The notes beneath the pieces are model-generated. The model saw only the letters and a program-made list of their open reading frames with translations. It had not been told where the DNA came from and ran no database searches. A program made the position numbers and the translations under genes. This document shows, one piece after another, positions 33,613 to 41,984 of a stretch of 44,364 nucleotides of DNA. Numbering within the stretch: position 1 is the first letter of the stretch; every line of letters begins with the position of its first letter. The stretch is from the NCBI GenBank assembly GCA_007571365.1, contig RKRN01000092.1:1-44364 (forward strand). The letters run 5' to 3'. Source of the DNA: Candidatus Latescibacterota bacterium. Its GTDB lineage: Bacteria; Latescibacterota; UBA2968; UBA8231.

Positions 33613-33743
33613 CCGGGGAAGAAACCAACAGGCCGGTTCCGGTTGTACCAAGCCGCGCTTAAAAATGAGCTTTTGAAGGTGTGGAGGTTAGTTTTGCCCG
33701 GGACGATTGAAGCGTGGACGATGCCAAGTGCAGCCCTACGCCT

Positions 33744-34760
33744 CTATTTGGCAGGCACTTGACGATGCCGGTTCTTGACGTCGCCCCAAGTAGTGCGCTC
33801 TACTGAGGTAGATGCAGGTGAAGGGGGAGAACCCAACAGGCGAAAGTCGACAAAGTAGTCAGCATCAAACCAGACATGGTTGCTACCCGACAACGTACTT
33901 TGGATTTCACTATAGCTGCTTACGTTCGGCTCGTCGAAGTCCATCATAGTCACTTCAAGGCCCATAACTTGCCCCTCGCGCAACTCGGAGGGCAGGCTGA
34001 ACTCAGGACCGCGAATATCGAGGCTATCAAAGGGCGTGACGAAAAACTCAAGCACCGAGTAGTTGAGATTCTCTCTCACTATACCACCTATACCACCCAC
34101 CGCCGCATAGGGTGCGTCTTCGGCCCAGTCCTTAGTAAAACCCTCTTCCTCTGTTTGGGCTATTGGTAAAAACAAGGTAGGGCCTCGGTCTCTGGTCGAC
34201 AGAGATACTACATACTCTTGAGCATGAGTGTAGGAATGAAAAATATGTGGAATGCATTCTAAGGTGAGACCTCTTTGGATCGCTTCCGCTACTGACAAAG
34301 CGCAATCACCACCGGGCAACCCCCACGAATAACGTCCACCGGAGTGGTCCGCGTCAATGTTGAGGTAGATGCCGTCGGACCGAGTAGAGCGCTCCCTATC
34401 AGCCACTACGTGGACATCGTCGTAGCGTTCCATGGCCGCATACACGCGCGGTGGAGAGGGCGTCCAACCCAGATAGACCTCTACTTGCAAGTCTTCGGCG
34501 TTGTGGCCGGAAGCTGTTGTTTCCGTACCTGCGGGAATAAAATCGGCCTCAGTCAGCGTTGGTTCGCTCAACAAGCTACGCCATTCTTCAATGCTGCCGT
34601 CGTGTATGTTTGGAAGCTGATCGGGCGGTAATTGATACAGAGGGAAAATCACACTACCGTGGTGCCCCGCCGCATGATTCGCCGGGAGAAATGACACGAA
34701 GATAATGAACAGCGCTGGCAACATTTTGATCGCCTGCCGACAAGAGATAACAGAGGCCAT
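33744..34760 (-). CDS. secreted uncharacterised protein
   Basis: A 338-residue exported protein; MASVISCRQAIKMLPALFII then FVSFLPANHAAGHHG forms a signal peptide. The mature part has an N-terminal INDGSIEEW-like motif (IHDGSIEEWRSLL) and VYLGWTPSPPRVYAAMERYD and is acidic; the IHDGSI-W-YLGW-PPRVY pattern recalls CBM9-like or related carbohydrate-binding secreted proteins, but I cannot name the family. An internal ATG at 34724 with AGG upstream is an alternative start. It begins one base after the stop of the metalloprotease and is probably cotranscribed. AT-richer than the chromosome around it. Confidence 0.65.
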   Translation of the reverse strand: MASVISCRQAIKMLPALFIIFVSFLPANHAAGHHGSVIFPLYQLPPDQLPNIHDGSIEEWRSLLSEPTLTEADFIPAGTETTASGHNAEDLQVEVYLGWTPSPPRVYAAMERYDDVHVVADRERSTRSDGIYLNIDADHSGGRYSWGLPGGDCALSVAEAIQRGLTLECIPHIFHSYTHAQEYVVSLSTRDRGPTLFLPIAQTEEEGFTKDWAEDAPYAAVGGIGGIVRENLNYSVLEFFVTPFDSLDIRGPEFSLPSELREGQVMGLEVTMMDFDEPNVSSYSEIQSTLSGSNHVWFDADYFVDFRLLGSPPSPASTSVERTTWGDVKNRHRQVPAK

Positions 34761-34761
34761 A

Positions 34762-35632
34762 CTATCGAACTAGGGTTATCTTTTTTGTCTTTTGGATATG
34801 TCCAACCTTTAAGTTAATAAAGTAAATGCCGGATGCTATGCCCACATCGTCCCCAGCCTTCCAGACAACTGAATGTTCACCTACTTCGTAGTATTGCTGA
34901 GTCACGATCTTATGCACGATCTGACCTATTTCATCGTATATGGCTATGCTGACCTCTGCACCTTGGTCCACATTGAAGGAGACTGTAGTCTCAGAATTAA
35001 ACGGGTTGGGAAACACGCTGAGCTCGTTATCCGGCGTTGGAGATTGCGCTGGTGTCACACTTTTTGGAGGTGTAGGTTCAGCTATGCCAACTGTAGAACC
35101 ATTGCCTTCAAAGCTCTTTACGGTCCCCGAAACCGAGTTACCATTGCCGTAGATTTCGTGGTAGGCGTCATTATCGTCTGCCGCTAAACTACGCAACGCT
35201 AATGTGGGATTCTCAGCGCAACTATTGCAGCTTGAACCCGGTTGCATGGTAGGGGCGAGATTGCAATTAGAAACACTATCCCCAGAATGATTGATCCCAA
35301 GTGTATGACCTAACTCATGGGTCACTATACTCTGGACATCATTTACTACGGTAGGGCATACATGTTGAGAAGTCGACCAAGAAAAAGTGTTGTTGAGAAA
35401 AATATCAGATTCGACGATCTCACCCCAATCCGGACTTGATTGATTCGCTATCTTGTTCAGAGTGGATCCTGCACGAGTGCCTAGTTCAGATATATACCCA
35501 AAAAAGATCGTATTAAAACCATCTTGATCCCCTGTCCGGCGATATAGAGAACGACCATGATTCTATCGGAGTAAGTGCAATCAGCAATATGGCTGAGAGA
35601 ATCAGTTTGTATAACGCGATTTTTTTCATCAT
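34762..35632 (-). pseudogene. secreted matrixin-like zinc metalloprotease with T9SS/FlgD-like tail, signal peptide out of frame
   Basis: The ATG at 35632 (AGGAGG 7 bases upstream) opens a signal peptide MMKKIALYKLILSAILLIAL that is soon lost: this frame stops at 35513-35515. The body continues in another frame, open from just after a TAG at 35563-35565: GDQDGFNTIFFGYISELGTR, then VTHELGHTLGINHSGD, the HExxHxxGxxH zinc site, and a Met-turn in APTMQPG. The C-terminal ~90 residues (ELSVFPNPFNSETTVSFNV...GIYFINLKVGHIQKTKKITL) are a FlgD-like/T9SS type A sorting domain. The first part of the catalytic fold before DGFNTIF also seems short, so an internal deletion with a frame change is likely. Operon mates are exported too. 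Confidence 0.7.
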
Positions 35633-35699
35633 CAAAATCCTCCTATTGGACAAGATAGAATGCTGAATACTTGTTTTATCGGTCAGCAAACGGAAAGGC

Positions 35700-36281
35700 T
35701 CACTCGGTGGACACATGACTCGAAATGAGCTTTTTGAGCGATCTCAGTTCAATTTGTTTGCTTGATGTTGATTCATCTTCAATACCCAAAACTGACTTCG
35801 ACATCGGCATATTTACCATTTCTTTTCCGCCTACTAGTTCTACTTGAAACTTGGCAAAGTGGTGATATCGCAAATTATAAGCAACCTCAGCTTCTGTTCT
35901 TCCAGGCCGATCAGATGGAGTGAGGAACAGCAAGACCCTCTCGCCGATAGTGAGATTGGGCATCCCGTCGTAAACGACACTGTAATTTTCTAATTCTCCA
36001 CCGAGAGTACGCAATGTATAGTTTTTAGCTAAATTCCCTTTGATACTCTCGGTAACTAATAGATCGTAGTAGGTAAAAACAATGTTGGATCTAAGCCCGT
36101 CGTCGGTGATGACGACAGATTCGCGACGGGACTCTTTAGAGAGAACTCGGCCTATGATAACATGTGAATTGTCTTTAACTAGCGTTTCGAGCATCGGCGC
36201 ACTCATCATACCTGCTCTTGAAATCGCCCCGGTAAAAACTACTAACGCCAAACACCCTACAAGTTCGGTTTTCCACGACAT
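35700..36281 (-). CDS. secreted uncharacterised protein upstream of metalloprotease
   Basis: A 193-residue exported protein with the signal peptide MSWKTELVGCLALVVFTGAI. The body has VIIGRVLSKESRRE, TYYDLLVTESIKGN and GERVLLFLTPSD, a pattern (I.G.V...S......T.....V...IKG......L..GG.......G.P....GE..LLFL) found in small secreted proteins encoded beside matrixin-like proteases. Function unknown. It is the first gene of the AT-richer secreted-protein cluster and lies 67 bases upstream of the protease start. Confidence 0.7.
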   Translation of the reverse strand: MSWKTELVGCLALVVFTGAISRAGMMSAPMLETLVKDNSHVIIGRVLSKESRRESVVITDDGLRSNIVFTYYDLLVTESIKGNLAKNYTLRTLGGELENYSVVYDGMPNLTIGERVLLFLTPSDRPGRTEAEVAYNLRYHHFAKFQVELVGGKEMVNMPMSKSVLGIEDESTSSKQIELRSLKKLISSHVSTE

Positions 36282-36371
36282 TTACTTATCTCCTCGTTAT
36301 GACTTTATTATGTATTGCGTTACAGGGCCGCCAAAATATATTATCGAAGAAATAGTGTCAAGAGATATTTT

Positions 36372-37343
36372 ATGACTACAATTCGCTGGGGTATCATTGG
36401 CTGCGGCGACGTCACAGAAGTAAAAAGTGGCCCCGCTCTTTATAAGGCTCGCAATTCCGAGTTAGTGGCGGTCATGCGCCGCAACGCGGACAAGGCCCGC
36501 GACTATGCCACACGCCACGGCGTACCCAAGTGGTACGACCAAGCCGACGCACTGATCAGCGACCCGGAGGTCAATGCGGTCTATATCGCAACGCCCCCCG
36601 ACACCCACGCTTATTATACTGCCCAAGTGGCCCGCGCCGGCAAACCTGTTTACGTCGAAAAGCCAATGGCGCGCAATCACGGCGAGTGCTTGGCCATGAT
36701 AGACGCCTGCCGCCGGGCCGGGGTGCCGCTTTTTGTCGCTTACTACCGGCGCGCCCTGCCCGCTTTTCTCAAGGTCCAGTCGCTGGTTGAGGAAGGGGCC
36801 ATCGGTGCAGTGCGCTTCGTCTCCATCGCGCTCTGCCAGCCCGCTTCAGAAGATCCGGCCGCTCTGCCTTGGCGCGTCGTTCCAGCCATCTCGGGCGGCG
36901 GCTATTTCTTCGACTTGGCCTCGCATCAGCTCGACTTCCTCGATTTTCTGCTCGGTCCCATCGTCCACGCCTCGGGCCACGCGACCAACCAAGCCGGGCT
37001 CTACCAAGCCGAAGACGCCGTTACCGCCAGCTTCGCCTTTGAGTCTGGTGCGCTCGGCGCAGGAGTTTGGAACTTCGCCGCCGACCAGCACTGCGACCGG
37101 ATCGAAATCGTCGGCGATAAGGGACGGATCGCCTTTTCTACGTTCGCCTTCATCCCGATCGAATGGACTACCAATGCCGGGACCCAAACCTTCGCCTTTG
37201 ACCCGCCCCCACACGTCCAGCAGCCTCTGCTCCAAACGGTAGTTAATGCCCTGTTGGGCCGCGGCGAATGCCCCAGCACCGGCGCAAGCGCCGCTCGCAC
37301 CAGCCGGGTCATGGACCAAATCGTTCACAATCATGCTGCCTAA
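36372..37343 (+). CDS. Gfo/Idh/MocA family oxidoreductase
   Basis: A 323-residue NAD(P)-dependent dehydrogenase: RWGIIGCGDVTEVKSGPALY (Rossmann GxGxxx), VYIATPPDTHAYYT, and VYVEKPMARNHGEC, the catalytic EKP motif. A C-terminal GFO_IDH_MocA_C-type barrel follows with GGGYFFDLASHQLDFLDFLL. These enzymes act on sugars, inositols and their acids; the substrate is unknown. I chose the ATG at 36372 (MTTIRWG) over the longer frame from 36315. It overlaps the next gene by 11 bases. Confidence 0.88.
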   Translation: MTTIRWGIIGCGDVTEVKSGPALYKARNSELVAVMRRNADKARDYATRHGVPKWYDQADALISDPEVNAVYIATPPDTHAYYTAQVARAGKPVYVEKPMARNHGECLAMIDACRRAGVPLFVAYYRRALPAFLKVQSLVEEGAIGAVRFVSIALCQPASEDPAALPWRVVPAISGGGYFFDLASHQLDFLDFLLGPIVHASGHATNQAGLYQAEDAVTASFAFESGALGAGVWNFAADQHCDRIEIVGDKGRIAFSTFAFIPIEWTTNAGTQTFAFDPPPHVQQPLLQTVVNALLGRGECPSTGASAARTSRVMDQIVHNHAA

Positions 37344-37791
37344 AAACCAAGTCCTCGAAGCATCAATGACCGTGCCCCTTGGGCGCGAGGAGGTCTTTGC
37401 CTTCTTCGCCGAAGCGCGGAACCTCGAGCGCATTACCCCGCCCGAATTGAGATTCCGCATCATCAGCCCCATTCCTATTGCGATTGCCGCAGATACCCTC
37501 ATCAACTACCGCCTCAGCCTTTTTGGCTTGTCCTTCACTTGGTGTTCGCTGATCTCGCACTGGGACCCACCCCACTCCTTTGTCGATGAGCAACTCAAGG
37601 GGCCTTATAGCTTTTGGCACCATACCCACACCTTCACTAAAACCAGCGAAGGGACCGAGATCGGCGATCGCGTCCTCTACCGTCTGCCGCTGTGGCCGCT
37701 GAGCGCAATCGGTCTGCCTTTAGTCAAGCTCCAGCTCAAACGCATTTTTGCCTATCGGCAGCAGGCGATTCGCAAACTATTGCTGCGCTAA
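37333..37791 (+). CDS. SRPBCC-family (START/PYR-like) protein
   Basis: A 152-residue SRPBCC protein, a hydrophobic-ligand-binding fold also found in polyketide cyclases. Visible: VPLGREEVFAFFAEARNLER, PPELRFRI, NYRLSLFGLSFTWCSLISHW and FVDEQLKGPYSFWHHTHTFT. The ATG at 37333 (MLPKNQVLEASM) is in the natural position and overlaps the Gfo/Idh end, so the two are translationally coupled. No catalytic residue can be assigned; the ligand is unknown. Confidence 0.8.
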   Translation: MLPKNQVLEASMTVPLGREEVFAFFAEARNLERITPPELRFRIISPIPIAIAADTLINYRLSLFGLSFTWCSLISHWDPPHSFVDEQLKGPYSFWHHTHTFTKTSEGTEIGDRVLYRLPLWPLSAIGLPLVKLQLKRIFAYRQQAIRKLLLR

Positions 37792-37850
37792 TGCCGGAGC
37801 TTTCGCGGCAAACTAACACCTTTCCCCGCCATTTTTGTCGTTCCAATCAG

Positions 37851-37860
37851 GCAACGTTGC
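37851..37860. promoter_or_regulatory. palindrome upstream of ammonium transporter gene
   Basis: GCAACGTTGC is a perfect 10-base palindrome 96 bases before the amt start. It may be an operator for nitrogen control, but no known regulator site can be matched with confidence. The preceding base context contains no clear sigma-54 promoter. Confidence 0.25.
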
Positions 37861-37955
37861 AATCAATACTTGGGCGAGGGCCTAAATTTTCTTATTCATA
37901 TAACTTCTTCCTGCACGTATTCCACTTCGTTTGGCGTAAAATAAGGGGGTTCGAC

Positions 37956-39248
37956 ATGCTAGTTCGCAGAAAGTGGGGCATCTTCGCCCTGCTAGCTCTT
38001 ATTCTCTTTTTATTTCCCAATGCTACCTTCGCCCAAGACAAGCTCGACACCGGCGACACGGCTTGGATTCTGATTTCCACCGGCTTGGTTCTCTTTATGA
38101 TGATCCCCGGCTTGGCCATGTTTTACGCCGGTTTAGTCCGCACTCGCAATGTGCTCTCGGTCTATATGCACTGCTTTGGGATTGTGGCCCTGATCACGGT
38201 CTTGTGGACCATTTTCGGGTATAGCTTGGCCTTTACGGCCAGCAATCCCTTTATCGGCAACCTGTCCAAATCCTTTCTCAGCGGCGTTACTGTAGATAGC
38301 CTTTCGGGCACCATCCCGGAATTGCTGTTCTTCGTCTTTCAGATGACGTTTGCCATCATCACCCCTGGGCTTTTCGTCGGTGCCTTTGCCGAGCGCATGA
38401 AGTTTTCGGCCGTGCTGTGGTTTAGTGGAGTGTGGTGCGTTTTGGTCTATCTGCCCATCACGCACATGGTCTGGGGAGAGGGCGGCTACTTGGGTGCGCT
38501 GGGCGTCTTTGACTTTGCCGGCGGCATCGTCGTTCACATTACCGCCGGGGCGGCCGCGTTGGTCGCTGCGATCCTCGTCGGCAAGCGCACCGGCTATCCC
38601 GAGCGGCCCATGCCCCCGCACAATATGACCATGAACCTCGTTGGCACGGCCATGCTGTGGGTGGGGTGGTTCGGCTTCAACGGCGGCAGCGCCTTGGCCG
38701 CGAATGGGCAGGCGGCTATGGCGGTGGTAGTCACCCAAATCTCGCCCAGCGTCGCGGCACTGACGTGGATCTTTATCGAATGGATCAAAAACGGCAAACC
38801 CAGTGCGCTCGGCTTTGCCACTGGTGCTATCGCCGGGCTAGCGGCCATCACTCCGGCCTCGGGCACGGTGGGGCCGCTTGGCGCTTTTGCCATCGGCTTG
38901 TGCTCCGGTGTCGTCGCCTATTGGGCCGCCACTTGGCTCAAGCGCACCTGCGGGTACGACGACGCACTCGACGTAGTGGGGGTTCACGGCTTCGGCGGTT
39001 TGGTCGGTGTTCTGCTGGTGTCCTTCTTCGCCTCGACCACCTTGGGCGGCACTGTCGAGGGCCTCAATATGGGCAAGCAGTTCGTCATCCAAGCCTTCGC
39101 CGCAGTCGGTGCAGCCGTTTACACTCTGATCGTCTCGTTTGTCATTCTCAAGGTCATCGACTTAGTCAGCGGCCTGCGCGTAGATGATGAAACTGAAGCC
39201 GATGGACTCGACTTGGGCGAGCATGGCGAAGTAGGATACGACCTGTAA
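37956..39248 (+). CDS. amtB: ammonium transporter (Amt/AmtB)
   Basis: A 430-residue channel with a cleavable signal peptide (FALLALILFLFPNATFAQ) and about eleven membrane spans. Diagnostic blocks: MFYAGLVRTRNVLSV, VFQMTFAIITPGLFVGAFAE, the signature DFAGGIVVHITAGAAALVAA with its pore His, and DVVGVHGFGGLVGVLL with the second pore His. It carries ammonium/ammonia into the cell. AAGGGGG 7 bases upstream supports the ATG at 37956; the longer open frame from 37692 overlaps the SRPBCC gene and is not used. No glnK is adjacent. Confidence 0.93.
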   Translation: MLVRRKWGIFALLALILFLFPNATFAQDKLDTGDTAWILISTGLVLFMMIPGLAMFYAGLVRTRNVLSVYMHCFGIVALITVLWTIFGYSLAFTASNPFIGNLSKSFLSGVTVDSLSGTIPELLFFVFQMTFAIITPGLFVGAFAERMKFSAVLWFSGVWCVLVYLPITHMVWGEGGYLGALGVFDFAGGIVVHITAGAAALVAAILVGKRTGYPERPMPPHNMTMNLVGTAMLWVGWFGFNGGSALAANGQAAMAVVVTQISPSVAALTWIFIEWIKNGKPSALGFATGAIAGLAAITPASGTVGPLGAFAIGLCSGVVAYWAATWLKRTCGYDDALDVVGVHGFGGLVGVLLVSFFASTTLGGTVEGLNMGKQFVIQAFAAVGAAVYTLIVSFVILKVIDLVSGLRVDDETEADGLDLGEHGEVGYDL

Positions 39249-39294
39249 TTTGCATTTGCGGCCCAATGGCTCGCCGCTTGGACGGGGAACTTCT

Positions 39295-40131
39295 ATGGAT
39301 GCTTCTTGCCTGCGGTACGCGTTGACCGAGGCCGAACGCCTAGCGTTCTGCCAGCGCGGCTACCTCGTCTTCGACGAGATGCTGCCTCCCGATGTGGTTG
39401 ACGCACTGGTGGAAGTCTCCGATCGGGTTGATGCCGCGGAACGCCAAAAGCGCGGTGTCGGGCCTTACGACCGGCTGACTGTCCGCGACATGATTTGGCG
39501 CGACGAGTGCTACCTAGCCTTGGTCGATTGGCCCCGGGCACTGCCCAAGATCTGGGGAACACTCGGCTGGAATATCCAGATTTACCACACGGTCCTCGCC
39601 TACAGTCCGGCCGCCGCGCCCGGCAACCTGCAAGTCAAGATGCAGGGCTGGCACCAAGACTCGGGCCGCGTCAACCACGAGATCGAGTCTAGCCCTCGGC
39701 CGCGAATCTCGGTCAAGATGGCTTACTTCCTTAGCGACTGTTCGGCCGCCGGGCGCGCCAATTTCTGGGTCGTGCCCGGTAGCCACCTGCTGGATGATAT
39801 CCCCAACGACGGCTCCTTTCCCCGCAACGCCGTCCCGGTGCTGGTGCCGCCGGGCGGTGCGGTACTCTTTGACCGCCGGATCTGGCACTCGGCCAGTTCC
39901 AACACCTCCGCCATCCCCCGCAAGGTGCTCTTCTACGGGTACTCGTATCGCTGGCTCCGCCCTCGCGACGACCAGACCGTCGAACACCTTTTTGAGCACT
40001 GTGATCCGATCCGCCGCCAGCTACTGGGCTACGCGCCGACCGGCGGCTACGGTTACACCTCGCCCACGGATGAGGATGTGCCACTGCGCGTCTTTCTGCG
40101 TCAACATCTCGGGGCTGAAGCCGCTGCCTAA
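39295..40131 (+). CDS. phytanoyl-CoA dioxygenase (PhyH) family protein 3
   Basis: A 278-residue PhyH-type oxygenase. H-x-D is in MQGWHQDSGRVNHE (~119-121), the distal His in DRRIWHSASSNTS and the 2-oxoglutarate Arg beyond, in SAIPRKVLFYGYSYRW. ATG at 39295 has GGGGAA upstream; an alternative start at 39250 adds 15 residues. Its stop (TAA) shares its last A with the ATG of an SDR gene, so the two are tightly coupled. Confidence 0.87.
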   Translation: MDASCLRYALTEAERLAFCQRGYLVFDEMLPPDVVDALVEVSDRVDAAERQKRGVGPYDRLTVRDMIWRDECYLALVDWPRALPKIWGTLGWNIQIYHTVLAYSPAAAPGNLQVKMQGWHQDSGRVNHEIESSPRPRISVKMAYFLSDCSAAGRANFWVVPGSHLLDDIPNDGSFPRNAVPVLVPPGGAVLFDRRIWHSASSNTSAIPRKVLFYGYSYRWLRPRDDQTVEHLFEHCDPIRRQLLGYAPTGGYGYTSPTDEDVPLRVFLRQHLGAEAAA

Positions 40132-41129
40132 TGCGGGCGTTGGTCACCGGCGGCACTGGCTTTGTCGGCGGGGCCTTAGTCCGCGCTCTCGTCGCAGGCG
40201 GTGCTTATGTCCGGGTGTTGGCGCGGGCCACTAGTCGGACCGAGACGCTGGAGGCACTAGGCGTCGAAATCGTCCGCGGCGACATCCTCGTCCGTCCGAG
40301 CATCGAAGCCGCACTCGCAGGCTGCGATACCCTCTTCCACACTGCGGCCCTCTACGACTTGTGGGGATTGGATGCGGCCGAACTCTTGGCCACTGAAACC
40401 GAAGGGACTGCCAACGCCATGGCGGCGGCGTTGGCAGTCGGCGTCGGTACGGTCGTCTATACCAGTACCGCCGCCTGCATCGGCGAGGCCCAAGGCCGCG
40501 TCGCCACCGAGACAACGGTTCATCGCGGCTACTTTCTCTCCAGTTATGAAAAGGCCAAATACGCGGCTGAGCAGGTGGCATTCGCGTATGCAGACAAAGG
40601 AGCACCACTCATCTGCGTCCAACCCGCTGCCATCTACGGTCCGGGCGACCGCAAGCCCACCGGGCGTTTTATCATCAACCTACTCAATGGTCGGGTCCCC
40701 GCGCTCTTTGCCGGTTGGGTGAGCTTGGTGTACATCGACGATGCGGCGCGAGGACACGTACTAGCGGCTGAAAACGGCCGCGTCGGGGAACGCTATATAC
40801 TCGCGGGTACGGTCGGCAAATTGACCAAACTCGGCCAACGGGTCTGTCGATTGGCCGGGCGCAGGTCGCCGCTGACCATTCCCGCTCCGCTGGCCGCGCC
40901 CTATGCCCTCGGCGGCGAGGCCCTGTCGCGCCTGACCCGCAGACCGCCGGTCTTGTCGTGGGAAACCTACCGCCTCACCGCACACGGCTTCCGCGCCAAC
41001 GGAAGCCGTGCCGCCGCTGAGCTGGGCCTAACCTACACCGACCCAGAGGAAGGGTTGACGCGGACGATCAATTGGTACTGGGAGCAGGGCTTGCTCAGAC
41101 GCCGACCGGCTTGTTTCCGCGATCCGTAA
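40131..41129 (+). CDS. NAD-dependent epimerase/dehydratase (extended SDR), HpnA-like
   Basis: A 332-residue extended SDR: MRALVTGGTGFVGGALVRAL (Rossmann GGTGFVG) and TVVYTSTAACIGEA before the S-Y-K site, with SSYEKAKYAAE containing the catalytic Tyr/Lys (YEKAK). The VTGGTGFVG...LFHTAALYDLWG layout resembles hopanoid-associated sugar epimerases (HpnA), but no hopanoid gene is nearby. It acts on a nucleotide-sugar or a sterol/isoprenoid-like substrate. Start overlaps the PhyH stop by one base (TAATG). Confidence 0.8.
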   Translation: MRALVTGGTGFVGGALVRALVAGGAYVRVLARATSRTETLEALGVEIVRGDILVRPSIEAALAGCDTLFHTAALYDLWGLDAAELLATETEGTANAMAAALAVGVGTVVYTSTAACIGEAQGRVATETTVHRGYFLSSYEKAKYAAEQVAFAYADKGAPLICVQPAAIYGPGDRKPTGRFIINLLNGRVPALFAGWVSLVYIDDAARGHVLAAENGRVGERYILAGTVGKLTKLGQRVCRLAGRRSPLTIPAPLAAPYALGGEALSRLTRRPPVLSWETYRLTAHGFRANGSRAAAELGLTYTDPEEGLTRTINWYWEQGLLRRRPACFRDP

Positions 41130-41179
41130 TCTGTCCAGATGAAAGCCGAACTGCCTCCGCGTCGGCCGCCAGATCCAGC

Positions 41180-41944
41180 TCAGCCCGCGGTAACCGGCTC
41201 GAACTGGCGCGCCACCACCCAATCGGGACGAGGATTCTCGACGCCGTTTGGCACGTTGTCGATGGCGGCGAAGGCGTAGATCAGACTGTAGCGCTGCGCG
41301 GGTGAGAAGTTGTGGTTCGAACCATGCACGATCCGGCAGTCGAAGAAACAGACGTCGCCGGCGTCGCCCTCAATCGCAATGATCATCGACTCATCGGTGA
41401 TGTGCTCGCTCAGCGCCTCCGGCGTGATGCACCACTGCTTGTAGCTGGTGGTGATCTCGTCGCTGTAGTGGTCCAGCACGCCCCAGCGATGCGAACCCTT
41501 CACCAGCACGATGCAGCCGTTGTTGCGCGTGTTCGGACCCAACATGACCAGCGCAGAGGCCAACCGATCGTCGACCCCGTCGTAGTGCCAGTAGCCGTAG
41601 TCCTGGTGCCAGAGCCACACAGTGCCTTCGAATGACTCCTTGTAGTTCAACTTGCTGTGGAAGACGTAGGCATCGCTTCCGAAGAGCTGCTTGATCGGCC
41701 CGGCGATCGGTGCCGAGCGGCACAGATCGCGGAACGGCGGCACATTGCGGTGCATGCAGAACACCGAGCGCACCGGGCCGCTCTTCTCGCGCACTACGTG
41801 TACCTCCGGCGGGTTGTCGGCCTGCTCAGACATCATCTCGTCGGCCGCCGTGCGCAATCGCTCAATCTGATCCGGTGGGACCAGTCCGCGCTGTACCAGA
41901 AACCCCTGCTCGCGATAGGTCGCCAATTGTCTTGCGCTCCACAT
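41180..41944 (-). CDS. phytanoyl-CoA dioxygenase (PhyH) family protein 4
   Basis: A 254-residue PhyH-type oxygenase with a very clear site: TVWLWHQDYGYWHYDG (H-x-D ~118-120), then GCIVLVKGSHRWG and RIVHGSNHNFSPAQRYSLIY (distal His and 2-oxoglutarate Arg). The core resembles ectoine hydroxylase-type enzymes, but no ectoine synthesis gene is in the window, so the substrate is not assigned. ATG at 41944 has AGGATGAGC upstream. It converges on the SDR gene and lies 40 bases downstream of the TPR-TlpA gene, possibly in one operon. Confidence 0.87.
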   Translation of the reverse strand: MWSARQLATYREQGFLVQRGLVPPDQIERLRTAADEMMSEQADNPPEVHVVREKSGPVRSVFCMHRNVPPFRDLCRSAPIAGPIKQLFGSDAYVFHSKLNYKESFEGTVWLWHQDYGYWHYDGVDDRLASALVMLGPNTRNNGCIVLVKGSHRWGVLDHYSDEITTSYKQWCITPEALSEHITDESMIIAIEGDAGDVCFFDCRIVHGSNHNFSPAQRYSLIYAFAAIDNVPNGVENPRPDWVVARQFEPVTAG

Positions 41945-41984
41945 GGTCGCTCATCCTCCCTACGGCTTAAAGTCAGATCAATCG

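Noticed and set aside
37692-37955. N-terminal extension of the ammonium transporter
   Set aside because: It overlaps the SRPBCC gene in another frame; the ATG at 37956 gives a normal signal peptide and a good ribosome site.
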